Assembly: GCA_023249795.1 (NCBI GenBank)
Contig: JAHFBU010000006.1
Span: 1-17,433, forward strand
DNA from: Syntrophaceae bacterium
GTDB lineage: Bacteria; Desulfobacterota; Syntrophia; Syntrophales; UBA5619
Length of the DNA: 17,433 nt
Direction of reading: 5' to 3'
Every line of letters begins with the position of its first letter. Within the stretch, counting starts at the first letter, position 1. Position numbers and translations under genes: made by a program. The notes beneath the pieces are model-generated. The model searched no databases. It had not been told where the DNA came from and was given only the letters and a program-made list of their open reading frames with translations. Positions 1 to 6,902 of this stretch are shown here, piece after piece.

Positions 1-18
1 ACCTTCCGCCAAGTGCTT

Positions 19-21
19 TTA
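19..21 (-). other. Probable nonsense codon (TAA) inside the M16 gene
   Basis: On the minus strand, codons 30 to 1 read L V D stop K H L A E G. M16 peptidases commonly carry '(L/V)-V-(E/D)-E-K-x-L-A' here, so the TAA stands where GAA (Glu) is expected, a single G-to-T change. That homology continues on both sides is seen in the sequence; that the ancestral codon was GAA is inferred. Confidence 0.65.
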
Positions 22-1137
22 GTCCACCAGCACCTTGAAAAGCCGCGATGTCCTTCCCCGTGTGAGGATGGATTCAATAACGTCGAAGACGTAATCATCG
101 AATCCCGGTGGGGGCGGTTTGTGGTAACCCATCATCATCTGCGGCTCGGCGGCAAAGCTGACATCGACCCGCCTCTCCCCGGACTGGCGTGGTTCTTCCG
201 TGATCAGTGAAAGAGAAGACTTGTGAGGGGGAATCCCTCCGAAGTATTTCTCCACGATCTTCCGGACGGAGGAGGGATGGATATCCCCGACAACGGCGAT
301 AACCGTGTTGTTCGGAGCATGTGTTTTTTTGTAGAAACTCCTCATGTAGTCCATGTCGAGGTATTTCATATCCGAAGGCCATCCCAGGACAGGCCGCCGA
401 TAGGGGTGTGCGAGGAAAGCCGTGGCGAGATAGGTTTCAACCAGTTTTCCGTCCGGATCCGATTCGGCGCGCTGCCGCCGCTCCTCCATGACGACATCCC
501 GCTCGGTATAAAATTCGCGGAATACGGAATTGACCATCCGGTCGGACTCGATTCTGGCCCACAGTTCGATCCGGTTTGCGGGGATGCTGACCTGATAAGT
601 GGTGAGGTCCTGTCCTGTAGAGGCGTTCAGGCCTACGGCGCCGTTTTCGGTGTAGATGCGGTCAATCTCATTCGAGATCGAGAGGTGGCGCTGCTCAGCC
701 TGAAGTTTCGATAATTGGGTATTGAGACGGGCAATGAGGGCCTTATCCGCCGATTTTTCTTTCGCCTTTTCAGCATCCAGGGTTGTTCCTGTCTGCTCTA
801 TCTGTTTTATAATCTTTTCTTCCTGGCGGTAATTGTGGCTTCCAATGGTTCTGGTTCCCTTGAACATCATGTGCTCTAGCAGGTGCGCTGTTCCGGTCTT
901 ACCGTCCGCCTCATCCACCGCCCCGGCCCGATAGCGGATGTAAATGGAAACCGTGGGACTGAGATGCCGCTCAAGCATCAGCAGTTTGAGGCCGTTTTTG
1001 AGCGTGACCCTCTGAACCCGGTTCCCAAGTCCATCCGCCGCGAGCAGGCATGAATTAGAAAGCACAACGAGAAACAATCCCATTATAAAGAATACAGTGG
1101 TCAGACCGAATCTGGACCGGGAAAGGCTATTTCTCAT
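19..1137 (-). CDS. Exported M16 family zinc peptidase, truncated by an in-frame stop
   Basis: This is an insulinase/pitrilysin-like (M16) metallopeptidase, expected to act in the periplasm. From the chosen start it has 372 residues: a signal peptide (hydrophobic stretch about 12-34), the inverted zinc motif HLLEH at 85-89, a charged, coiled-coil-like insert at about 105-155, and the distal motif ERDVVMEERR, in which E219 should be the third zinc ligand. A longer frame opens at 1200, but the ATG at 1137 is preferred: it follows AAAGGA, begins the signal peptide and overlaps the upstream gene by only 11 bp. The frame ends at TAA (19-21) just after GRTSRLFKVLVD, the point where M16 proteins normally read on with EK-LA. 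Beyond the stop the same frame encodes KHLAEG up to the window edge. Full-length relatives usually have a further 100 or so residues, so this copy looks recently broken or misread. The family call is firm; the substrate is unknown. Confidence 0.85.
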   Translation of the reverse strand: MRNSLSRSRFGLTTVFFIMGLFLVVLSNSCLLAADGLGNRVQRVTLKNGLKLLMLERHLSPTVSIYIRYRAGAVDEADGKTGTAHLLEHMMFKGTRTIGSHNYRQEEKIIKQIEQTGTTLDAEKAKEKSADKALIARLNTQLSKLQAEQRHLSISNEIDRIYTENGAVGLNASTGQDLTTYQVSIPANRIELWARIESDRMVNSVFREFYTERDVVMEERRQRAESDPDGKLVETYLATAFLAHPYRRPVLGWPSDMKYLDMDYMRSFYKKTHAPNNTVIAVVGDIHPSSVRKIVEKYFGGIPPHKSSLSLITEEPRQSGERRVDVSFAAEPQMMMGYHKPPPPGFDDYVFDVIESILTRGRTSRLFKVLVD

Positions 1138-1366
1138 CGACACCGTTCCTTTCCGCTTTGATATAGGTGTGAATCTGGAACACCGGGTAGAGAATTCCAA
1201 CGAGACTCACCAGAATCATTAAGCAGGCGGCGAAAAAGACCATTATGAATTCAAGAGGATTTTTTAGATAAAAGGCTCCAACCAGGGTCTCAATGCCGAA
1301 AACGAGAAAAAGAAGTGAGCACAACCCAATCACTATATTTTTTGCCCACCAGAGTGAGATAGCCAT
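1127..1366 (-). CDS. Small two-helix membrane protein, unknown function
   Basis: This 79-residue protein belongs to no family I recognise. It has two long hydrophobic segments (about residues 9-32 and 37-66) joined by a short YLKNPLEF turn, and a short charged tail ending ERNGVDEK, which fits a small inner-membrane protein. The ATG at 1366 follows an AGGGG Shine-Dalgarno-like stretch. It lies 31 bp downstream of the radical SAM gene, and its 3' end overlaps the start of the M16 peptidase gene by 11 bp, so the three genes are probably one operon and translation of the last two is likely coupled. The length, operon position and real ribosome-binding site favour a true gene. Confidence 0.7.
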   Translation of the reverse strand: MAISLWWAKNIVIGLCSLLFLVFGIETLVGAFYLKNPLEFIMVFFAACLMILVSLVGILYPVFQIHTYIKAERNGVDEK

Positions 1367-1397
1367 GCTTCCCCTATATCGACCTACACCCCCGCTG

Positions 1398-2771
1398 TCA
1401 AGATTCTTCAGACTGGGGGGTTTCGGATGGCCGTTTCGTCATGAGCTTCAGGTCATGATACACCTGCTCGGTGAGCGAAGGGCTTTTGCAGGGGAGCAGC
1501 GTGTTGTTGTGGAAGAGCGGTTCGGTCTCGATCGGATAAGGGGAAGCGGCGACGGCCTCGTTCCACAGATCCGATCCCGGTATCGGCGAGTATTCGGCCA
1601 GGAATGGGCGTGCCCCAACCGAACGAACATAGCGGATGCTCTCCCGTATCTCATCTGCCGGTTGTCCTGGAAGCCCACAGAGAATATAGACACCGATATC
1701 CTGCGACTGATACCCGGCAAGCCTCAAATGACGGACCGCTTCGCTGAATTCCTCGTTGCTCACCTTGCCTCCGGTTTGCTTCTGTCTGACCGGATCGGAA
1801 GACTCGAATCCGAAACGGATCGTCCGGAATCCGGCTTTGTACATAAGCGCACCCAACTCCGGCGTGATTTCACGCAGATGAAGACCGTTCGGGCAGTGAA
1901 ACTGAACCGACAGCTGCCGCCGGATGATCTCTTGCAGTAGGGGAACGGCCATTTCCTTGGCGTTCGCGAGGAGGGCGTCGTCGTAGAAAGAGAAGTTTTT
2001 GATTCCAAGCCGGGAGTGCCAGTGTTCGATTTCATCGGCAACGCGAATGGGGCTCCGCCTGCGGTAGCGGCCAGCGAGGAGATGAGAAGCGCAATAACTG
2101 CAACGGTACGGACAGCCTCGGGAGGTCAGGATCGGGACGGAATCCCGCCGGCGGATCAGATCGAAGGCAGGGTAGGGGTACGAATCGAGATCCCCGACAT
2201 CCGGTAGCTCCGGCATATCCATCTCCAGAAGATCCTTCAGAAGGGGAGGGAGGAAGATTTCGCCGGGTCCCGGTAAGCAGAAATCCGCGCCGGAAAGGGC
2301 GGCATGTTCCGGGCAAAGTGTTACATAATTGCCGCCGAGGATGACCGGCACGCCGGGAAAGACCGTCTTGAGATGCGAGATCGTCTCGAAGAGGCCCGGA
2401 TACCAGTAGGTCATCATTGAGGTAACCATGATGACGTCAGGCCTTGGGATCGACGTCATCATGTCAGGAAATATGCGCGGGGTTATACCGAATCGGTGGT
2501 AATGCCGGGGAATAGATTGCAGGGGAGGGGGTTTTGGTATTCGTTCCTCCGCATAGGATCCCTTTCCGGAGGGGTGTCGCCTCGGCGCTCGGATATCGGG
2601 TTCATGACGCATCCCCGGATGGTCCGGATCGAGGCAATCGACCCACGAAATACTTGCCCCGTTTTGCCTGAGAAGGGAGGCCAGGTAGAGAAGCCCCAGA
2701 GGTTTGTACCATAAATCGTATGCGGCAAAATCGTAGATCCAAGGATTGATGAGGAGAATATGGCGAATCAT
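1398..2771 (-). CDS. B12-binding domain / radical SAM protein
   Basis: This 457-residue protein has an N-terminal cobalamin-binding-like Rossmann region (about 1-180, with PLGLLYLASLLRQNG, VPVILGGNYVTL and the PGPGE turn) followed by a radical SAM core. The core carries TSRGCPYRCSYC, whose cysteines C220, C224 and C227 ligate the [4Fe-4S] cluster, and later strands such as TIRFGFES and VYILCGLPGQ. The layout matches the BchE/MiaB-like B12-radical SAM superfamily, whose members include methyltransferases and ring-forming enzymes; the substrate cannot be told from sequence. No clean DxHxxG B12-histidine motif is present, which is common in this superfamily. The frame is open to an ATG at 2882, preceded by AGGTG at short spacing, but the added 37 residues are AT-rich and unlike the family, whereas MIRHILLINPWIYDF at 2771 is a typical beginning. 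The 2771 start lacks a good Shine-Dalgarno, so the true start is uncertain. Confidence 0.85.
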   Translation of the reverse strand: MIRHILLINPWIYDFAAYDLWYKPLGLLYLASLLRQNGASISWVDCLDPDHPGMRHEPDIRAPRRHPSGKGSYAEERIPKPPPLQSIPRHYHRFGITPRIFPDMMTSIPRPDVIMVTSMMTYWYPGLFETISHLKTVFPGVPVILGGNYVTLCPEHAALSGADFCLPGPGEIFLPPLLKDLLEMDMPELPDVGDLDSYPYPAFDLIRRRDSVPILTSRGCPYRCSYCASHLLAGRYRRRSPIRVADEIEHWHSRLGIKNFSFYDDALLANAKEMAVPLLQEIIRRQLSVQFHCPNGLHLREITPELGALMYKAGFRTIRFGFESSDPVRQKQTGGKVSNEEFSEAVRHLRLAGYQSQDIGVYILCGLPGQPADEIRESIRYVRSVGARPFLAEYSPIPGSDLWNEAVAASPYPIETEPLFHNNTLLPCKSPSLTEQVYHDLKLMTKRPSETPQSEES

Positions 2772-2839
2772 AAATACATTGTTAGCACATAATAATTCCG
2801 GTGACAATTTTTTATGATACCGGTTAGTATATTTCCAAT

Positions 2840-2852
2840 TTAGACTGTCTAA
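2840..2852. repeat. 13-bp perfect dyad TTAGAC-T-GTCTAA
   Basis: A perfect inverted repeat with a 1-nt centre lies in the leader of the radical SAM gene (or in its first codons if translation starts at 2882). Its right part GACTGTCTAA (2843-2852) recurs in direct orientation at 3003-3012, just before the ribosome-binding site of the divergent cyclase gene. This could be a second protein-binding site in the shared regulatory region; its function is unknown. Confidence 0.45.
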
Positions 2853-2860
2853 CAATAAGT

Positions 2861-2874
2861 TATAGTTAACTATA
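2861..2874. repeat. 14-bp palindrome TATAGTTAACTATA
   Basis: A perfect self-complementary 14-mer lies 9 bp from the TTAGAC dyad, between the divergent promoters and the radical SAM start at 2771. In AT-rich DNA a palindrome of this length may be chance, but it sits in a region dense with dyads and could be a regulator site. Confidence 0.3.
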
Positions 2875-2901
2875 CTAAACATTACACCTGCCAGGATAGA
2901 C

Positions 2902-2930
2902 AGATATATTTATACAGTATAAATATATCT
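2902..2930. promoter_or_regulatory. Operator 1: 14-bp perfect inverted repeat, 1-nt centre
   Basis: The arms AGATATATTTATAC and GTATAAATATATCT are exact reverse complements around A2916. The core ATTTATA-CAG-TATAAAT (2908-2924) has the same arms as operator 2, centred 33 bp (about three helical turns) away. The site occupies the spacer and -10 region of the minus-strand promoter serving the radical SAM operon. The adjacent MerR-like regulator is the obvious candidate to bind it, by analogy with MerR-family dyads placed between -35 and -10. That assignment is inference. Confidence 0.65.
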
Positions 2931-2936
2931 TGACAA
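2909..2936 (-). promoter_or_regulatory. Divergent promoter for the radical SAM operon
   Basis: On the minus strand, -35 TTGTCA (2936-2931) is followed after 16 bp by -10 TATAAA (2914-2909). Both -10 and spacer lie in operator 1. Transcription would start near 2901, leaving a leader of about 130 nt to the 2771 start or about 20 nt to the alternative 2882 start. Confidence 0.5.
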
Positions 2937-2956
2937 ATTGATTTATATTGTATAAA
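2930..2956 (+). promoter_or_regulatory. Promoter for the HTH-PAS-cyclase gene
   Basis: A consensus -35 TTGACA (2930-2935) is followed after 15 bp by TATAAA (2951-2956), or after 17 bp by TAAATA (2953-2958). The -10 candidates lie inside operator 2. The -35 box overlaps that of the divergent minus-strand promoter. About 65-70 nt of leader precede the ATG at 3030. Confidence 0.6.
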
Positions 2957-2957
2957 T
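2941..2957. promoter_or_regulatory. Operator 2: dyad ATTTATA-TTG-TATAAAT
   Basis: This second copy of the ATTTATA-N3-TATAAAT dyad is perfect over 7-bp arms. It fills the spacer and -10 of the plus-strand promoter that leads to the HTH-PAS-cyclase gene, so autoregulation is likely if that protein binds here. Confidence 0.6.
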
Positions 2958-3029
2958 ATCGCTTTAACGATATCATTCTTTTAGGATAATATACATATTA
3001 ATGACTGTCTAAATGGGGAGGAACTGATT

Positions 3030-4640
3030 ATGGCTGAACCGGGAGTCAGGGGTTTGATCAGCAGCATCGACGTGTTGGCCAGGACGGGGATATCTCGTGC
3101 GACAATGAATAATTACATAAAGATGAGAATCATCCCCCAACCAGTTATTAAAAGGCCGGATGATCCCTCCATCAAGGCAAAGCAGATCGGCTATTTCGAC
3201 TATTCGGTATTGGCGGTGATCGATAAAATTAAACTGTATAAGAAAGAGGGACGTTCCATGCAGGCGATAGGGTCTCTTTTGTCTTTGGACAGCAGGGATG
3301 AAGACAGTCTGTCCGGGGAGCTTATTCAGGAATCCACGGGAATCGATTCTCGGATGGCCGATCAAGATGTAGATGCGGCATGTGGCCAAAGTAAGCTTTC
3401 TGAAAGAAAGCATTATGGCGAATTCGAGAAGTGTCGCGAACCGCAGGATGTCCAATTTCCAGATTCACAGGAGATTCAACTGACCATCCAGGAACTGGAG
3501 TATCCGGCATATCTCATCAATAACAAATTCGAAATCGAATGGATCAACCCGGAGGCAGAGGAACTCATTTTCGGAAGAAGCATTCGTTCGATCAAGATAG
3601 CGGAGGCGAGAAACATATTTCGCTTATTGATTGATATCGGCGGTTTCCTTGAGGGTCACCAGCCTATGATTGATTTCCATATGTCCATGTTTATGCAGAG
3701 ATTTCCAGAAACGGAGATCGAAAAGCTCTATCCGTCCATTACAAAAAGTGAAATCAACAGGCTCTCATCCCTGTATGACGATATGGCAGATCCATCATCT
3801 CCCGTCGCCTTTGATAACTATGTTAAATTGAAGGGCGATTCCGAAACGATGTATCAGGCGCATTGCATACAATTTCGTGAGGGGATCTTATGCGTTTACA
3901 CCCCGGCGGGAATAATGGTTCAGGGGGTTATGGAACTGCTTTCCAAGAGAGGGCGATTGATCCGCGATCTGCTCAAACATCGTCTGCCGACCCAGATCCA
4001 TTTTGCCGTCATGGTTGCCGATCTACAAGATTCCGTTAGGATTTGTGCCGAACTGCCCCCGGAAGAATATTTCGCCCTCATCAACCAGATATGGAAGTGC
4101 ATGGAAGGCTCCTTCAAGAAGTATTACGGGACGTATGGAAAGCATACCGGAGACGGGATGGTCTATTATTTTCTAAGGGACAGAGATTCTAATTATATAA
4201 TGAATACAATATATTGCGCTATGGAGTTAAGAGAAAGCATGAAGAAATTGAGTAACGAATGGAAAGTCAACAAGGGTTGGTTCAATGAGTTGTATCTGAA
4301 TATCGGGATCAATGAAGGGGAGGAATTTTTCGGGATGATTCCGGCGGCGCCTTCGATCGAGTTCACAGCGCTTGGAGATTCCGTCAATTATGCCGGGCGG
4401 CTCTCTGACTTTGCGCGATGCGGTTCCGTCTGGACAACCAAAAACCTGATCAACCGGTTGAACGAAGACGAACGGAAAAAATTCGGTTACGGTATTCGCA
4501 ATAAGCAGCAGGACCGGGAGGTCATCATCGAGAATGTATTCTCGAGGGTTATGGACCTGACTCCTCAGGATAGCCCGAAAGCCGGTAAATTTATGGATAT
4601 TGCCACACTTCCCATAACCGAGGTGCTCAATTTGCTATGA
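3030..4640 (+). CDS. MerR-like HTH / PAS-like / class III nucleotide cyclase regulator
   Basis: This 536-residue protein has three parts. Residues about 9-85 resemble a MerR winged helix-turn-helix (ISSIDVLARTGISRATMNNYIK, then a hydrophobic helix and GRSMQAIGSLL). Residues about 150-295 look like a PAS sensor fold (LEYPAYLINNKFEIEWINPEAEELIFG is the typical opening). Residues about 320-480 form a class III adenylate/guanylate cyclase domain. The cyclase keeps metal-binding D331 and D375 (KHTGDG), the base-contacting K371 and D450 (ALGDSVNYAGR), N453 and R457, so activity, most likely ATP to cAMP, is expected. There is no signal peptide or membrane segment, so it is cytosolic. A strong ribosome-binding site (GGGGAGGA, 3015-3022) fixes the start. 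It is transcribed divergently from the radical SAM operon behind paired operators. Joining a DNA-binding domain and an intact cyclase in one chain is unusual. DNA binding and cAMP production are inferred from motifs only. Confidence 0.85.
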   Translation: MAEPGVRGLISSIDVLARTGISRATMNNYIKMRIIPQPVIKRPDDPSIKAKQIGYFDYSVLAVIDKIKLYKKEGRSMQAIGSLLSLDSRDEDSLSGELIQESTGIDSRMADQDVDAACGQSKLSERKHYGEFEKCREPQDVQFPDSQEIQLTIQELEYPAYLINNKFEIEWINPEAEELIFGRSIRSIKIAEARNIFRLLIDIGGFLEGHQPMIDFHMSMFMQRFPETEIEKLYPSITKSEINRLSSLYDDMADPSSPVAFDNYVKLKGDSETMYQAHCIQFREGILCVYTPAGIMVQGVMELLSKRGRLIRDLLKHRLPTQIHFAVMVADLQDSVRICAELPPEEYFALINQIWKCMEGSFKKYYGTYGKHTGDGMVYYFLRDRDSNYIMNTIYCAMELRESMKKLSNEWKVNKGWFNELYLNIGINEGEEFFGMIPAAPSIEFTALGDSVNYAGRLSDFARCGSVWTTKNLINRLNEDERKKFGYGIRNKQQDREVIIENVFSRVMDLTPQDSPKAGKFMDIATLPITEVLNLL

Positions 4641-4643
4641 TGA

Positions 4644-4684
4644 CGTTTCCGATTGACGGAAAAGTGAATGAATTTTCGGAAACG
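4644..4684. repeat. Nested inverted repeats after the cyclase gene
   Basis: CGTTTCCGA (4644-4652) and TCGGAAACG (4676-4684) are perfect 9-bp complements across a 23-nt loop. The left arm can instead pair locally as TTTCCG-ATTGA-CGGAAA (4646-4662). The two hairpins exclude each other. No T-tract follows, so this is not a standard intrinsic terminator, though it may help end the cyclase transcript. The rest of the 289-bp gap (to 4929) shows no convincing gene, RNA or strong promoter. Confidence 0.4.
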
Positions 4685-4929
4685 CTGCGCCATGCTTTCC
4701 CCTATCATCCATTATTATAGTCGCTGACGGATCAAGTCGGCTTCGCTTAAAATTGCGCTTGGTTTTTCGTATCTTCTAAAAGCCACCCTGATGGCGCCTG
4801 TCATTTAATCTATTGTATTAACACCATATATATTATTGTTCCTAATTTTGCTGGACGGGATATCGAGAATTAACTTGAAGCAGATGGGGTTTGTTGGTAG
4901 CATGTTTTATTACCATCAAGGTGACTCAT

Positions 4930-5385
4930 ATGCGTTCTGTGGTACAAAGGGTTGCCAGAAGCAACGTATCCATAGGCAACAAGCCGGTCTCTGAAATCGG
5001 AAAAGGGCTTCTCGTATTTTTAGGGGTTGAACAGGGAGATCGGGAAGCTGATGCGGATTATCTGTCCGATAAAATTGTCAACCTCAGGATTGTTGAAGAC
5101 AACGATGGAAAGATGAACCTCTCCCTGCAAGACGTTGGGGGAGGAATGCTGGTGATTTCCCAGTTTACCCTTCTGGGAAGTTGCCGAAAGGGAAGAAGAC
5201 CTTCTTTTACCAAGGCGGAAGCCCCTGATCGCGCAAAGTTGCTTTACGAATACTTCATTCAAAAAACAAAGGCCGTAATCGATGACATTGTCCAAGGCGA
5301 GTTTCAAGCCATGATGTCCATTGAACTGGTCAATAACGGGCCAGTGACGATGCTCCTCGATAGCCGAAGGGTTTTTTACGGATGA
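4930..5385 (+). CDS. dtd: D-aminoacyl-tRNA deacylase
   Basis: Dtd hydrolyses the ester bond of D-aminoacyl-tRNAs (and glycine mischarged on tRNA-Ala), keeping D-residues out of proteins. The 151-residue product has the family's usual size and begins MRSVVQRVARSNVSI. Both active-site signatures are present: SQFT at 77-80 and the Gly-cisPro motif NNGPVT at 135-140, which enforces chirality. The frame opens earlier at 4891, but the ATG at 4930 is preceded by AAGGTGA at 5-nt spacing and matches the conserved family N-terminus. It is the first gene of a plus-strand run, 43 bp before guaB. I found no clear promoter upstream. Confidence 0.95.
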   Translation: MRSVVQRVARSNVSIGNKPVSEIGKGLLVFLGVEQGDREADADYLSDKIVNLRIVEDNDGKMNLSLQDVGGGMLVISQFTLLGSCRKGRRPSFTKAEAPDRAKLLYEYFIQKTKAVIDDIVQGEFQAMMSIELVNNGPVTMLLDSRRVFYG

Positions 5386-5418
5386 GACATTATTTATAGA
5401 TATCTAAATTAGAATAAT

Positions 5419-5423
5419 GGAGG
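5419..5423 (+). promoter_or_regulatory. Ribosome-binding site fixing the guaB start
   Basis: GGAGG ends 5 nt before the ATG at 5429. An earlier in-frame ATG at 5417 overlaps this motif and has no Shine-Dalgarno of its own, so translation should begin at 5429. Confidence 0.75.
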
Positions 5424-5428
5424 CCCCC

Positions 5429-6901
5429 ATGTTAGATGACCATGTTGTTGACGCGCTTACTTTTGACGACCTGCTGTTGGTTCCGGCGGAATCCAACACC
5501 CTGCCACGCGATGTCGATACGACAACCTTGCTGACGAACAACATCAGCCTGAATATTCCTATCGTTAGCGCGGCCATGGATACGGTCACTGAATCGAGGA
5601 CGGCGATCTGTCTTGCTCAGGAAGGGGGGATAGGATTCATCCACCGGAATATGAGCATCGAACAGCAGGCAATAGAGGTCGATAAGGTAAAAAAATCGGA
5701 AAGCGGAATGATCGTAGACCCGATTACCATAGAGCCGGAACAGAAGGTGAGAGAAGCGCTTGAACTGATGAATCATTACCACATATCCGGCGTTCCAGTC
5801 GTCAAGGAAAAATTACTGGTCGGTATTTTAACCAACCGAGATCTGCGCTTTGAAACCGATCTTGAACAGCCGGTAGCGAATGTTATGACAAGGGAAAATC
5901 TGGTTACGGTACCCTCGTCTCGTATCTCTCTGGAAGAATCCAAGAAGCTATTACATAAACACCGGATCGAAAAACTTCTCGTCGTTGATGAGCATTACCG
6001 TCTGACGGGGTTGATTACAATCAAAGACATTGAAAAGATTAAGAAATATCCGCTTGCCAGTAAGGATTCTTTGGGGAGGCTCAGGGTCGGAGCTGCCGTG
6101 GGAATCGTCGATCGTGAAGCGCGGATCGATGCCCTGCTGACGGCCGGCGCAGATGTCATTGTAATTGATACCTCACATGGACATTCTACCGGGGTTCTGC
6201 ACGCCGTGCGGGATACGAAGGCTCATTTCCCGCAATGCGAGCTGATTGCCGGGAATGTCGCAACGGCGGAGGGGGCCAAAGCCCTGATTGAGGCCGGCGT
6301 TGATGCGGTCAAGGTGGGCGTCGGACCAGGTTCCATCTGTACGACTCGAATCATTGCCGGTGTGGGGATTCCGCAGATGAGCGCGATCCGGGACGCATAT
6401 AAAATGGGTGCAAGATACAATATTCCCATCATCGCTGATGGAGGAATCAAATATTCCGGCGATATCGTCAAAGCGTTGGCGGCGGGCGCCCATTCGGTCA
6501 TGATCGGCGGGCTTTTTGCGGGGACGGAAGAGAGTCCCGGGGAAACCGTCCTTTTTCAGGGAAGGAGCTATAAGGTCTATCGTGGGATGGGTTCGCTGGA
6601 GGCCATGAAATTGGGCAGCAAGGACCGCTATTATCAGGATGACATGGAAAGCAATCTTAACAACATGAAACTGGTTCCAGAGGGGATTGAGGGGAGGGTT
6701 CCCTACCGCGGATCTATATCGGCCAGTATTCACCAACTGCTCGGCGGACTCAAAGCGGGTATGGGTTACGTTGGATGCAAAACCACGGGCGATTTGAGGG
6801 AGAAGGCCCGTTTCGTCAAGATTACCGCTGCCGGACTCCGGGAAAGCCATGTCCATGATGTGATCATCACAAAAGAAGCCCCAAACTACTGGCTGGATTA
6901 A
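5429..6901 (+). CDS. guaB: Inosine-5'-monophosphate dehydrogenase
   Basis: IMPDH oxidises IMP to XMP with NAD+, the committed step of GMP synthesis. The 490-residue protein is full length: the N-terminal barrel start LTFDDLLLVPAES, a tandem CBS (Bateman) insert at about 90-205, then the catalytic barrel. The active-site loop GVGPGSICTTR places the nucleophile at Cys304. DGGIKYSGDIVKALAAGA and the GLFAGTEESPGE phosphate-binding region follow, then the flap YKVYRGMGSLEAM. The Bateman domain implies allosteric control by purine nucleotides, as known for the family. It lies 43 bp after dtd, and dnaE begins 1 bp after its stop. Confidence 0.97.
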   Translation: MLDDHVVDALTFDDLLLVPAESNTLPRDVDTTTLLTNNISLNIPIVSAAMDTVTESRTAICLAQEGGIGFIHRNMSIEQQAIEVDKVKKSESGMIVDPITIEPEQKVREALELMNHYHISGVPVVKEKLLVGILTNRDLRFETDLEQPVANVMTRENLVTVPSSRISLEESKKLLHKHRIEKLLVVDEHYRLTGLITIKDIEKIKKYPLASKDSLGRLRVGAAVGIVDREARIDALLTAGADVIVIDTSHGHSTGVLHAVRDTKAHFPQCELIAGNVATAEGAKALIEAGVDAVKVGVGPGSICTTRIIAGVGIPQMSAIRDAYKMGARYNIPIIADGGIKYSGDIVKALAAGAHSVMIGGLFAGTEESPGETVLFQGRSYKVYRGMGSLEAMKLGSKDRYYQDDMESNLNNMKLVPEGIEGRVPYRGSISASIHQLLGGLKAGMGYVGCKTTGDLREKARFVKITAAGLRESHVHDVIITKEAPNYWLD

Positions 6902-6902
6902 C

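Noticed and set aside
223..714. 163-codon plus-strand open frame opposite the M16 gene
   Set aside because: It lies wholly antisense to a gene with clear M16 motifs, has no ribosome-binding site and its translation resembles no protein family.
1048..1050. Lipoprotein cysteine in the M16 signal peptide (LSNSC, residue 30)
   Set aside because: The residues before Cys do not fit a lipobox (Ser at -3), so an ordinary signal peptide is more likely.
3009..3455. 148-codon minus-strand frame over the HTH domain of the cyclase gene
   Set aside because: The plus-strand frame has a strong ribosome-binding site and recognisable domains; this one has neither.
4685..4929. Possible promoter or small RNA before dtd
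   Set aside because: AT-rich stretches such as TATATATTATTG give partial -10 matches, but none pairs with a reasonable -35 at 16-18 bp, and no tRNA, riboswitch or terminator pattern was convincing.
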